A DNA stretch of 64,000 bases. Source: Sitta carolinensis. Taxonomy: Eukaryota > Chordata > Aves > Passeriformes > Sittidae. Positions 12,252 through 23,341 of this stretch are shown in pieces; the stretch's first letter is position 1; each line of letters starts with the position of its first letter. The notes under the pieces are model-generated. The model was not told where the DNA came from, did not search any database, and was given only the letters and a program-made list of their open reading frames with translations. Made by a program: the position numbers and the translations under genes. The stretch is taken from NCBI GenBank assembly GCA_032173965.1, contig CM063290.1:9883501-9947500 (forward strand), given 5' to 3'.

Positions 12252-14550
12252 ATGTCCCAGCAGGAATGGGGTGCATGTGGGCCAAGGAGGGTCCTTATGA
12301 GCAATGTGGGCACTTTGTCCCTTGGCTGGAGGAGTGGGGAATGTGGAGCTGACACATAGTGAGAGATGAAGAGGAGGAGAAAGAACTTCAGGGAACATTC
12401 CTGCACACACAGAGGCAGCTTACCCAGGAGTGGGAGCTCAAGTCAAAAATAATTTTGTGCTGTGCAAAACCTGCAGGGAAATTACCACCCAGGCTGCACC
12501 TTGTGTGCTTCCTTCATGCATCCCACAGAGAAGCCATGACCAGCATGCTGGAATGAAGAGGATTGGCAGGGTCTGTCAGCCCTTGACCCTGGCAAGGGCT
12601 GCCAGCCCAACAAGGTCATCCTGTGTGCAGGACATAGCTTGTCCCTGCTCCCTGTTGAGGCCAGGCTGTGGGGAGATCCTGTAGGAACAGCTTTTGTTTC
12701 CAGGCAGGTACTGACAAGCAGCAAGGCGCTTGGGCAGAGCCAGGAGGTGTGTGTGAAATGGAACAGGATGTCAAAGCAATTTCGTCTCTGTGGGTTGTTC
12801 TAGGAAAGTCCCTTTAGTAAAAGCAAGTCTAAAGCTTTAATAGAGGGACCAGAACTTGGCTGTCTCAGAGATGACTGTGAGGGCTCAGCACACTGTGGGT
12901 CGCGATTTGAGTTGTGTTGCCATGACGCAATAGGGCACTGGTTTCCATCACAGCCAGGTTTTGAAAGCAGGGACCTGTTCCCACACCAGGTATGCCACTG
13001 TATCCCCACTGAGCACTGTGCCAGAGGGGCAGTGTTTTGGCCCCTGGGGTGGGAAGTGTGGGGAGTGGTGCCTGTCCCGTGGGGAGAATCCCTCTGCCCT
13101 GCATCAGCGCATCAGCAGCCTCAAGGAGGAAGAGCTGGGCTGAAACCACAGATCCCCCAGATGAAGAGATCGGTTTGTTTTGGTGTTTGGGTGAATAAGA
13201 GAGTGTCAGGAGACAGGGCTGTGTCCCCAGGGGGCTCCTCTTCCTCAAAATAGCTGGAGGTGTTTAACACAGGCATGCCCTAGATGTAAAGGGAAGGTGT
13301 CAAAACCTTTAGGTCTTTGCTGCATTCAACCCCCCAGGGTAAATCTTGGACAATAACACAGAAGGGGTCAAGGGGACAGGCAGATGCTGCAGGGTGGGGG
13401 CTCCATCCTGGTCACTGTGCTGCTGACTGAGTCCCCACTGGCCATGCTGGGCCATGATGCCAGCTGTGAGGCCAACCCTTTCCCTACTTAGCTTCCACCT
13501 TCTGCACCATAAGATTTTCAGCCCTGAAGACCCCTCTGTGGCAGGGTACATGAAGGGGTCTTCTATAATGAACCTATAAATATGGGTGCCCCAGGGAAAG
13601 GAATGAGAGTAGGCTGGGAATATCTTCTGCTTCGTCTCTTCCTCCTCATGCACCAGCTGTCCCCCACCTCCCATCTGTGAACACTGAAAACACTGGTGGG
13701 ATGATCCCTCTTTCACTGTCCTGTTTGTAGTTCACTGCCCCAGCCCAAGTAGGTCTCAATGAACCCATGACAGGGGTCTCAGCAAAGGGGTGACTCAGGG
13801 TCTATCATAGGTTAGACCTTTTTACCTCTTCAAAAGCCTCCTGAAGACATTGTCTTGGTTTTTCTGCTTCCAAGTATTTTCTTTCCTTTCAGTCTTGCTC
13901 CAGATGATGGTGTCACAGTGTCAATTAAGAGTGGAAGGAACCTCAGAGAAGGAAAATGTGGAAGCTGAAGGTTTGCCCTGCCCTGGTGTCTTGTCACCTG
14001 CCTCTGCTCTCACAGGAGGGGCAGCACACGTTATGAAGGTGCTATAGGGCTCTTTGTACAAACAACTTGCTGGCTTTTCCCTTCCAGCAGCAAAGATCAG
14101 AGCCTCCCTGCCAGGTTGTGGTTCCTGGGATTTACCTACATGGACTGTCTGGAGCTAAGCCTGTATTACCAAGATCTTTCTCAAACTCAAGACCTGTTGT
14201 CATTTGGCATCTTATCTAACCTGCTCTCCGTACAGCATTGCTCTCCATGGGATTTCCTGGGGGACCTGTGCACTCGAGAGGGGTGAGCTGGGAGGCAGAG
14301 GGCTGCAGGTGGCCCCAGCCCTACTGTTAATACCTTGCCTGGGTGCTCTCAGCTCAGAGCACACCTCCTCTCTTTTGGTTTTACATACCATGCTGTCCTC
14401 CCCAACTTTCCACCCTGCAGTTTCATGTTAGGCCTTTTTCTGCTCAAATTGGCTGAAAGTTGGTAAAAATAGCCCATGGGTGCTGGCAGCTATTGAGAGA
14501 GATAGGGTTATCTGGAGCTTTATCAGCTGCTGAGTCTGCATTTTCGATGG
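12252..14550. other. Intergenic, LTR block to RTP promoter
   Basis: No gene is recognised. A good acceptor-like tract (ttttctttcctttcag near 13893) precedes a short open stretch, but I found no matching donor or domain, so no exon is called. Confidence 0.45.
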
Positions 14551-14564
14551 GTTTCGCTTTCAGT
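14551..14564 (+). promoter_or_regulatory. ISRE-like interferon response element upstream of RTP
   Basis: The sequence GTTTCGCTTTCAGT (reverse complement ACTGAAAGCGAAAC) fits the ISRE core GAAANNGAAA exactly. It lies 419 bp upstream of the RTP start codon. ISGF3/IRF factors bind such sites, and mammalian RTP4 is interferon-induced. That this site drives the RTP gene is inference from position. Confidence 0.55.
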
Positions 14565-14982
14565 ATTCCTAAGCCGGGCAAATATCTCTAAGTTCTCCCC
14601 ACTGCCATGAATGTGATGGGCATGGGCAGCCTGTCAGGGGGTTTTATTTACAGTCTTTCTACCTACAGAACAGCACTGTGGCTTTCCAAGGTCAGGGGTT
14701 CTTGTATATATATATTGAGGAAACCCACCTTGTCCTTGCTTTGGGGGACATTTCACCTGGCCAAGACCTGGTGCAGTATCAGCAGAAACTGTTGACCCAG
14801 AGATTGGGATGGGGCGGTGCTGCTCATGCAGGACCAAAGGTTCCCCTGTCCAAGCACAAAAACATTGTACAAAGAGGAAAAGTACAGGGAAAAGTCAGTT
14901 GGACATGTGTATTAGCAATTAAAAGCTGCAAACTTGACTTGCAGGCTTGGTCACTACATCTTCCCCCGCTTCAAGTGGAATT

Positions 14983-15128
14983 ATGGGCACGTGGCAGGAC
15001 ATTTTTGCAGCGAAGATTGAAGAAATGAAGATAACAGATCCGTGGACACTTATGGAGGATGATACCCTGCAGGTGCAGGCCTGCAGGCCTGGCTGGAGGG
15101 AGTTTGTGCAGCGCCGTGCTCTTGGGAG
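14983..15128 (+). CDS. RTP exon 1
   Basis: Encodes residues 1-48 plus two bases. The frame is open further upstream to a cttgcag at 14938-14944, so a 5' non-coding exon may splice here. The ATG at 14983 is preferred for its Kozak context and because the family-conserved segment begins two codons later. The donor is GGGAG|GTAGGG. Confidence 0.85.
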
Positions 15129-16952
15129 GTAGGGGCCTGCTGACAGTCCCTGTTGGAGTGGGACCAGGTGATGAGTTGTCATGTGGATCTTTTCCTTTTT
15201 CAAAATTTGCTTGCAGGAAACAGTTTTTTGAACAAAAAGGGGAGTTTGGAGGTGGATGAGGCTGTGAAGGGTTTCTTCATTTTTGTTTGAATCTCAGTAG
15301 GTTATTGCCAAACTGGAAAACATGTGAGTTGGAGGGGAGAGTAGTTCAGCAGCTCCATAGGGCCAAAGGGCAGCTGCTATTTGGCCAGAATTTCTCCATG
15401 TTGTTGTCAAGATGAAAAGAGCTCCTTCAGCAAGTAGGGTGAGTTATACCTCACTAAAACCAAATCTGGATTTGCATCTAGAGGATGAGGACAGGGAGAA
15501 CCATTGTGTGCTGGGATATGGGGTGATGCCTCAGCAGCCCCTGCACCTGCACCAGGCTGCGGGGCGTTGAGCAGAGAGAGGCTGTGGCTCTGCATTGCTG
15601 ATGAGAAGCCCCATCCCAAACATTTCCACCCTGAGTATTGTTCAGGCACCCTGCCTGTGTGGCAGCAAATGGAAACCTTGGTTGCCAGCCCCAATGCAAG
15701 ATGGAGAGCTGTAGGCTGCACACCTCTTTGCTCCTCAAGATATCTCTTCACCTGCCCTGCACCCTCCACCCACACCTTCCTTCTATTTTGCTTATTTTTA
15801 TTGTCTTACCCAGTCTTGGGCTTGATGCTGGCTTTCTGCTGAGCTGTGATGAGCCAGCATGGGAGAGGGACTGGAATCCCAAATAGGGGCCTGATGCTTT
15901 GCACCCCAAGGGCCCCTGCTTTTGGCAGTGGGGCCAGGATCTGAGCAGACAGCCTGGCTTCTGAAATCTTTAATGCTGGGCCCACACTCAGGTCACATCT
16001 GTGGTAAACTTCTCAGACTGGCATCATGCTGTTAGGGGAAGACAGTTTGGTGTAAAGCTTGCATGAGCAAAGTTACTCCATAATCTGTGTTAACCCTCGT
16101 CCCTCCTGACTGCACTGAAAGCCTCTGGCTCAGCATGGGGTGCCTGAGATGAGCTGGTCTCCTCTTTGCCCTGCCAGGTTTCAGTGCTCCCAGTGTTTTC
16201 ATGAGTGGTCTTCTGCCAAAGTGCACATCCTGTTCCACATGTGCCCCTGCCAAGGCTGGGGCATGGTGCAGATGCGAATCTTTCGCCAGAAATGCCGGCA
16301 CTGCCCCAACTCCCAGCTGGAGTATCCTGACTTCAGCCTGGAGACTACAGAGACAATTCTGCACAACCTGGTGATAAAGATCCTCCAGTATTTCTACAAT
16401 AAACGTGTCCAGCCCTCTGACCTCCTGGAAGTCGTGGTGGATACACCGGTGACAGGGCCACATGATTGTGCCCACTGCGAGGCTTGCCAGCTTGGCGTTT
16501 GCAACAGGTCACAGAGGGCCCCAGCACAGGATGCCCGGAAGCCCTTGATGGATGAGGACAAGGCCAGGATGCACAGCACTGAGTCACAGCTGGCTTGGGC
16601 ATTGGATGTCTGGAAGTCCTTGAGAAATGTAGGGGGGGCCAGGAGCCATTGCACTGGGTCGCGGTTGTCCCTGGGATCAGATGACCGTAAGCCCTTGATT
16701 GGTGGGGACAAGGCCTGGACCCATTGCACTAAGTTGCAGCCAGCCCCAGCATGGGATGCCTGGAATGCAAATGTGTCCAGGACCTCTCAGACCCTGAAAC
16801 ACCAGGGTCTGAGGCCCCATGCAACCTCGACCCACCACCCCTCACCCTCCAATAGCAACTTCCCCTGGAATCACTGCTGCTGCATCAGCAGCTCTCTGCT
16901 CTGTGTCTTAGCACTGATCATCTTCCTTGTGCTTTATTTCACTTTGAGGTAG
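14983..16952 (+). CDS. Receptor-transporting protein family member (3CxxC zinc ribbon), two exons
   Basis: RTP proteins are membrane-anchored chaperones that help odorant, taste or opioid receptors reach the surface; RTP4 is also an interferon-induced antiviral factor. Exons 14983-15128 and 16178-16952 join across AG|GTAGGG and tgccag|G, giving 306 aa. The start ATG has A at -3 and G at +4. The N-terminus (TWQDIFAAKIEEMK..DPWTL) and GWREFVQRRALGR match the family. The zinc-ribbon cysteines are C52/C55, C88/C91 and the C146-C149-C152-C157 cluster; FHMCPC around residues 68-73 follows the family FHM motif. Residues 163-245 are a 25-residue tandem repeat. The C-terminus is a membrane helix (CVLALIIFLVLYFTLR). 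Its position beside PDCD1 suggests RTP5, while MASP1 on the other side and the ISRE suggest RTP4. I leave the paralogue open. Confidence 0.9.
16178..16952 (+). CDS. RTP exon 2: zinc ribbon, repeats and membrane anchor
   Basis: The acceptor is cctctttgccctgccag at 16161-16177. The exon starts FQCSQCFHEW and carries all the zinc-binding cysteines, the tandem repeats and the C-terminal helix. It ends at TAG 16950-16952. A single large 3' exon is typical of RTP genes. Confidence 0.92.
16518..16766 (+). repeat. 75-bp coding tandem repeat (25 aa) in RTP, 3.3 copies
   Basis: Units lie at 16518-16592, 16593-16667 and 16668-16742, with a partial unit at 16743-16766. Protein units begin APAQDARKPL, AWALDVWKSL, SLGSDDRKPL and APAWDAW, and each full unit is exactly 25 residues. 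The repeats sit between the zinc ribbon and the membrane helix. They are diverged from one another but never break frame. Confidence 0.85.
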
Positions 16953-17222
16953 AGGAACCTGGGGATTGCAAAGAGGAACTGGGGTGATGGCTTGGGAATC
17001 TGATGAACTGCCTGGAAAAATGGGTACCTGAGATCAGCCCTTGCTCTTGGCTCAGCTCCTGGTGGCATGGGAACACATTGGGATGCCTCAACCAGGCACC
17101 TTGTCCCACAGCCTCTGGAAGGCTGATGGGTCTGCTGGATTCTTATGGGACATATTCTGTATGAGGATGAATCTCTCAGCTACCCCATGTACAGGATGAG
17201 GTTAATTACTTGCAGGAATAAA
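16953..17222 (+). other. RTP 3' UTR (presumed)
   Basis: The interval from the RTP stop codon to the AATAAA at 17217. No other feature was seen. Confidence 0.55.
17217..17222 (+). terminator. RTP polyadenylation signal AATAAA
   Basis: A canonical AATAAA 265 bp after the RTP stop codon, followed by a T-rich stretch (ttgttctttttaatttctcg) about 30 bp downstream. Confidence 0.7.
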
Positions 17223-17738
17223 ACAAGACCCTTCTCCTCAGCCCAAGGATGCATTTGTTCTTTTTAATTTCTCGAAAGCATTTTCTACGTGTGTGTGGGC
17301 ATCTCGGAGGGAAATTGGGGGCTGTTTTTATCTCCTAGCAGAGCTTTCCTTCCAGGGAGGCACATCCCCAGTCTGCCCTGCCTTTGGCCAGCCATCTGAG
17401 TACCCTGCAGAGGGGGCAAAGGGTGCCCAAACGTGGCAAGTGCAAGAAGGCTGTGGCAGAAAGTCCAAAGTCTATGCCCCAGTTATGAGGAAATTGCAAA
17501 TATTGGGCTACAGGGTCTGGGCAAAAGGGGAAGATGCAGATTCTTGTCTTCTGCTACTTCACCCTGCAGGGCCTTAGGGACCTTGTGGGTGTCATTAGGT
17601 TGGGAGGAAATGCGTTGATCCCATGCAGCCTAACACCTTGACTTGTACCTTCCTTGTGGGGGAACTGGGCTCCTGCAGAACTTACTCGTGGGCACAGCAT
17701 GTCCTGTGGCTACAACTTTGGCCCAGAAAAACGAGTCG

Positions 17739-18253
17739 TGTCCTGGTTTCAGCTGGGATGGAGATAATTTTCTTCTTTGTAGCTGTTACAGCGCTGCACT
17801 TTGGATTTAATATGGAAATAAAAATTGATAACACACTGATGTTTTAATTGTTGCAAGTAGTGCTTTAAGTCAAGGACTTTTCCGTTTCCCCTGCTCCGCC
17901 TGTGGAGCAGGTGCACAAGGAGCTGGGAGGGAGCACGGCCAGAACAGCTGACCAGAACTGGAGGAGTTGGGTGGGAGGGGCTGATTGCTCTGGGGGAATG
18001 GGCTGGACATTGGCGAGAGGGTGGTGAACAGCTGTAGTGTGCATCTCATGTCTTTATTATGTCTCTCTCTCTTTATCTCTCTGTTCACAATTGTTATTAT
18101 TATTAATAATTACTTTGTTTCAATTATTGAAGTGTTCTTAACTCACAGACTTTACCCTTTTTCAATTCTCCTCCCCATCCCACTGGGGCAGGGTGGTTCA
18201 ACTGAGTGAGAGGCTGTGCTGTACTTGGTTGCTGGCAAGACCTAAACCAGAGA
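17739..18253 (+). mobile_element. Solo LTR of an avian endogenous retrovirus
   Basis: Starts TGTCCTGGTTTCAGCTGGGA and continues with a phrase order I recognise from abundant songbird LTRs: ataattttcttctttgtagc, gataacacactgatgtttta, gtgctttaagtcaaggactt, gagcaggtgcacaaggagct, a TTA-rich stretch, then ctcctccccatcccactggg. It ends near ctaaaccagaga. The length of about 515 bp suits a solo LTR. No internal retroviral region or second LTR follows, so it is probably the product of LTR-LTR recombination. I found no clear target-site duplication. The family name was not assigned. Confidence 0.75.
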
Positions 18254-21200
18254 AACTTGAATGAACTTTAGAAGTAGCCTGTAGCTGGTACATCACAAGC
18301 CTCAAACACAACCATAGTTGCCGAAGTCTGTCTTCTCCAGGATCCTGGGGTGAGCAAGTGGTGGTGGGGGGCATGGTGTGCCCTGTGAGAGAGCATTGTG
18401 AGGGCTGTCACCTGGAAGTGCACTGGGGACACCAGGGATGCCATGGGAAATCCACCTCCATGGGGCCACAGGAGAATGCAGGAGACACAGCCTTTTCCTG
18501 GGGAAGTGAGGTGCCAGTGATGAGCATGCAGTCACCAGCTCACTGCTGAGCCCTGGATGGGTTTAGGAGCAATTTAGGAGACAGCACTCCTTGTGCTTGC
18601 ACCATTCTCATCACAGCTTTTATTTTTGGTTGATACCTCTCACGAAGAGGCTGGCCAGTGATCCTGGCTGGTGAATGACTTTATTAACTCCATCAGCTTC
18701 CTGGCTTACTGTGCTTCAGTGGCCCCAGGCATCTGCTGTGCTAGGATGCTGATCGCTGTGAGTAAGTGGGGGTTTCTAACACATTCATGGGTCCCTCTTC
18801 TCTGCTCTTTTCTCTGGGATTTTTGCACTATCTGCATGGTAGAGGAGCTGAAACACAGACACCAGGGGACCTGCTGCTTACCTGAATAGCAAGAACTGAA
18901 TTGAACAACCCCCAAACTACTTCGGGTACTGAAATTGGTTTTAGGCCTGTCTGTCAATATAGTCCAACAAGTAGCAGACCTGCAGAACCACGGAGGCAGC
19001 TGTATCCCTCCTCTCCTGGCTTTGCAAGTGATTTAATCCTGAAGATGGGTATATAAAGGATTTTATGGCTGAATTAGTGGAAGAATGATGGGCTGAAGGG
19101 AAAAAAATAACCAAACTCAGTGTTGGCTCACAGCATCAATCCTTGGCTGTGCAGCTTCTCAGGTGCTGTCCTCTCCTCCGTGCTGTATCCTGAAGGGTCC
19201 TTTATGCTGCTTTTTATGCTATTGTAAGATTCATCTGTATTCTCATCTATGCAACCTGCAGACTATAGGTTAAAAAAATGAATATAACAAGAAAACGCTG
19301 TGTGGTCCAGACGCCGTGTGGATTTGGTTTTTTAAGTGCTCTGACCTGCTTTTATCGCACCAACTCTTCCCTTCACCAGCGCCTAGCGGCCCTGTCCGTG
19401 GAGCCACCAGATGGAGCTGGAGATCCTCTGGCACTGCTCTGGGAACCCCAGGACCGGTGACCCGCCAGCAGTGGGACGGGACAGCGTTCCCCCGCACGCT
19501 GACGGGATGTCCTCCGTCCTGTTTCTGTGACCAGCTGCTTCCCTGTAGCATGGTCCCCGCCAAGCCCATCCTGCGGGGTACGGCACTGCTCTGTGGAAGA
19601 GTGGCTCTGGTGAGTGCCTCTGCTGCGGCTCTGCCGGCGCTGTCCCTGAGGAGGCTGATCCTGCAGCCTGGACCAGCTTCCTTCCCTCCTGGGCTGGGAG
19701 CAGCCCGCCCCCTCCCCGCCGGCCTTATGTCAAGAAGCAAAGATATGGCCAGGTTTCTTGGGGCCATTTTCATAGCACTCTTCTTTACATGCTGAGGTTT
19801 CCCCAGCCCCAGTTACCACGTCTGGGTTGTCTGCAGCCTCCCCTAACACCCAGACACTGAGTGGGATCTCCCTTGCCTCTGCCTGAGATGCCAACTCCGG
19901 TGGAGACTACATCCCTGCAGGGGTCCTTATTTTCCTGCTTGAGTCTCTCTGCTCTTTTACAAGGGCAGACCGACCTCTTGCTCCCCTGTAAATCTTTTAC
20001 ACACCTGTCATGCTCCCCCATCTATGGCCGTGTGAGAATATGCTCATTGACTCCTGGTCCCCTCCTCACTGCAGCCTTCTTGCCTGCCTGTGTTCTCATC
20101 CTGTGCAAGCATGTCCCCTCCCTCATGCAGCCCCTTCATCTCCTCCCCAGTACTCAGAGCCACCTGCGCATACATGGGCTTCTCAGCTGTGGCCTCATTT
20201 TTGGGCTCCTTTCCAGGACACCCCTTTCCAACATGCAGTTGTGCCTATTACTAGTTTCTTAGCAAATTGCCTTCAAAATTCTGCTTTCTGTGTCTCTTGG
20301 CTCTTTTGGGGTTCAGAGCAAGCACTCCTGGCCTGGCCAGGCCTCCAGCTCTCATGGGAACAGTGAGCCCATCCCAGGGGATGAGGGAAGAAGGATGCTC
20401 TCTCTGTGGGTTCTGTGCAGGTCCTGTCTGTGCCCCCGGTCTGTCTGAGACTGGGCTCTGCTACAGTCGACTCTCAGCTCGTGCCTGGCACTCACAGCCA
20501 GGGACGGCAAAACTTCACCCAGGGATGTTTTGCTGGCTTTTCACCACAGCCAGACTGATAAATAGCTGTCTCCACGCCTGTCTCCCTGGAGAGAAGCTCT
20601 CACCACGCTGGCAGGTTGCGAGGTGCCAGAAAATGCAAAGCCCATTGTTAGTCCTACTTTTCTCCTTGGCTGCCTGTTCCCAGCTCACCCTGCAGCCACT
20701 GCATTGCCCGTGGGGCACTCGGGGCTGGCACTCGGGGCTGGCACCCGGCAGCCGCAGCTTCATGATCAGGGGACGAGGGCTGGGCTGCGTCGGGGATTTC
20801 CCGGCAGAGCTATTGATGGGAGGCGGGGAGAGTCTGTATTTTCCAGTGATCTGTTAAAGGGCAGCAATATTTTTTAATGTGCCCCAGGGCTGTCTAGGCT
20901 CAGATCCTACAGATGATGGTTTAATGCTCAGGGGACCATGCCTTTATTTTGCTTTTTTGCTCTTTTACTCCTGTGATGTCTCTGGATGTGTTGGCAGGCC
21001 TGTGAGCGAGCCAGACCCACTGCCCTCCTCCCTGCCATCAATCCAGAGGAGCCTGGTGGTGTTTTTCAGTTCTGTGCCATAGGAAAATAGGGATCAATAA
21101 CCCAGCTCCCAGCCCTGGACACAGGCACATGGGAAGAAACAGTCCCCATTATTTTAAGCTCTCTCCAGAGTGTAGATTCTCACAGTCTCTGATGCAGAGA

Positions 21201-21685
21201 TGTCAGACGAGTTTTGTCCTGCCTCAGCTCACATCTGAGCTCACTGCAGGTCCTCTGCTGTGAGGACATGCTCTCAGTCCAACAACTAGTGGGCATTTTT
21301 CACACCTTTTAAAGCAAAAGTCACATACCTCATATTTTTCCTCATGTCAATTGAACTCAGATTTAATTGCTCTTTTCAGCAAACAGGTTGCTGCCCTCTG
21401 CTCCTGCCACTACCCCCATCTTCAGCAATATGCTAAGGCTATAAATAATTGAAGGCAGGATCTCCTCTGTTGCCCTTTTTTTTGTGATTTGTATTCAGGG
21501 GCTGCTCAGGGTCTGTCTCAGCCCAAGAAGCTGCATAGGCCAAGGCTGAGCAGCCGTCAGAGTGAGGGATGGTGTGAGGATTCTCCTGGGAGTGCAGGCG
21601 TGCATGGCAGACATCAGGAACCAGCCTTGACCATGTTCCTCTTGGAATAAAAGCCACAGGGCACAAGCTTGGTACATACAAAAGT
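18254..21685. other. Intergenic between RTP and MASP1 3' end
   Basis: No recognisable exon of a known gene, and no MASP-1-type serine protease exon on the minus strand. A CpG-rich patch lies at about 19375-19730. A 13-bp direct repeat (ctcggggctggca) occurs near 20718-20745. Confidence 0.5.
19375..19730. other. Small CpG-rich patch
   Basis: CpG dinucleotides cluster here (for example gcgcctagcggcc, ggaccggtgacccgcc, ctgcggctctgccggcgctg) compared with the flanks. Both strands are open for about 160 codons, as GC-rich DNA often is. An ATG in good context at 19551 opens 20 codons that end at a consensus donor (CTG|GTGAGT). That resembles a first exon, but no downstream exon was found. Confidence 0.4.
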
Positions 21686-21691
21686 TTTATT
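21686..21691 (-). terminator. MASP1: Candidate MASP1 polyadenylation signal (distal)
   Basis: AATAAA on the minus strand about 1.65 kb after the MASP-3 stop codon, followed by TG-rich sequence (tgtatgtacc, ttgtgccctgtgg). It would give a long 3' UTR. The choice between this and the proximal signal cannot be made from sequence alone. Confidence 0.4.
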
Positions 21692-21746
21692 TTCTTCTCA
21701 GGAGGAAGACTGAGACAGCCATCCTTACCTGACATCAGATATTTTA

Positions 21747-21797
21747 CAGAATGTAATATATATATAAAAAAAGAAATACATATATATTAAAAAATAC
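21747..21797. repeat. AT-rich simple repeat
   Basis: TA dinucleotide and A-rich runs (taatatatatataaaaaaag, acatatatatt). Low-complexity DNA just past the distal MASP1 polyadenylation candidate. Confidence 0.8.
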
Positions 21798-22792
21798 CTT
21801 GCTGTTACATGACATAGCCAAGAGTACAGTTCATGATGTATCTGCAAATTCAACCTTCCTTAGGCCTTCTGCTCCTCTACAAGCTCTACAAATGGCTTTT
21901 TGGATGATAGCAAAATGTCAGAGTGGCTCATCCACTGTTGGATTCTTCCTTTCATGGAAAAACCAAAGGAGGAGGAGGAGAAGGGAGAGGCCTGAAGGAG
22001 GCTACAGGCATGCAGAGAGCACAGTAGGCAATTTTTGCATGTTGCTAACAGCTATAGGAGGGCTTTGCTGGCAAATGAAGGAGAAGGTGTCCCTGCTGAA
22101 GGAAGGACAGCTCACCTGCCCTTGTTCCTTGTTGGGACTTGTCTGTACGGGCCTTGGAGGGAAGCTGGGGAGATATGAATAAGTCTGGTGTGTTAGGTGG
22201 GTTTGAGTCAGTCTAGAGGGACTTGGACACTTATAATAGGCCACAAGAGCCATGAACAAACACTGAACACTACTGGTAACCTGTAAACCAGCTAAATCAG
22301 TGGCCTCGAAAGCAGTTACAAGGGAATAGGTTCTTGCAAGAATGAATGAACTGTCTTGTGGGACTAACTGGGCCCCTGAGAAAGAGATGAAAGCCAAGGA
22401 GGGGTGTTTTATATGAAATAATTCTGCTGAAAATAAGTATTTCTTAGATACAGCCAATGTGAAGCTGTCTTGTAATGGAAAACTTTCCTTGGGAGGTCTG
22501 CTGTGGCTGGAAACCACAGAGCTAATTTTGGGGTGGGACTGAAGAGTGCTTCAGGTGATAGAAGATTGGAGAAATTTTTGTGGCTGGACGTCAGGGTGAT
22601 GCTGAGTCCAATCTCTGCTCCACGTCCTCATGTCCTCTATGGGTTGCTCATCCCATGTGTTGGGACACAGGTATCCTGTTTGGGCTGGTGCTGTCTTGGC
22701 AGCCATGGCTGAAGTTTAGGGCTAAATGTGGATGCATCCTCACATCTTTGGGGCCAGGTGGATATCACATGAGATGCCACCAGGAAGGGATG

Positions 22793-22798
22793 TTTATT
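22793..22798 (-). terminator. MASP1: Candidate MASP1 polyadenylation signal (proximal)
   Basis: AATAAA on the minus strand about 550 bp after the MASP-3 stop codon. The downstream sequence is less TG-rich than at the distal candidate. Confidence 0.35.
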
Positions 22799-23341
22799 TG
22801 CATATAAAAATAATCTCCAGGACTCTTTCACTACTCCTTGCACAGAAAAGGGGTTCACCAGCATGGGGAACCTGTGAGACCCTGGCTTGCCCACATGGGT
22901 TTCCTGCACAGTCCATTGGTTCTGAAGCTCTGTAGTTGCACCTTCTGGTGGAGAGATCTGGCTGGAGAGTGCTGTGGGTGGGGACAATTCCCTGGGCACA
23001 GCACAAAGCTTTGGTGTCAGGGAAACGCTGCCTCAATTGCTCTGCCTTTTTCCTAGCTTGGAGGGAAGTTCCCTGGAGTGTGGGTGAGGTTTGCAGATGG
23101 GCAGCACATGCGGAGGACGCCAGCTGAGATCTTGTCCTTCACCCGCTCCTTCCAGCTCCCTAGCAAGCATTTCCTAAGAATGCAAGCGAAGGGATGTGGG
23201 ACCAAGTGAAACAAATGACCTGGCAGGGGCTTGGCATGTGTGGAGTATCGTGGCTATTGCTTGCGAAAGACCCGAGTCTGGAGCACATTAAACAATAACA
23301 AGAAGAAAGGGAGCCGCAGTGGCAGCAGGCTGCTTAGTCAC

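Noticed and set aside
13894..13970. Possible 5' exon for RTP after a good acceptor-like tract
   Set aside because: No convincing donor follows, and nothing ties it to the RTP coding exons.
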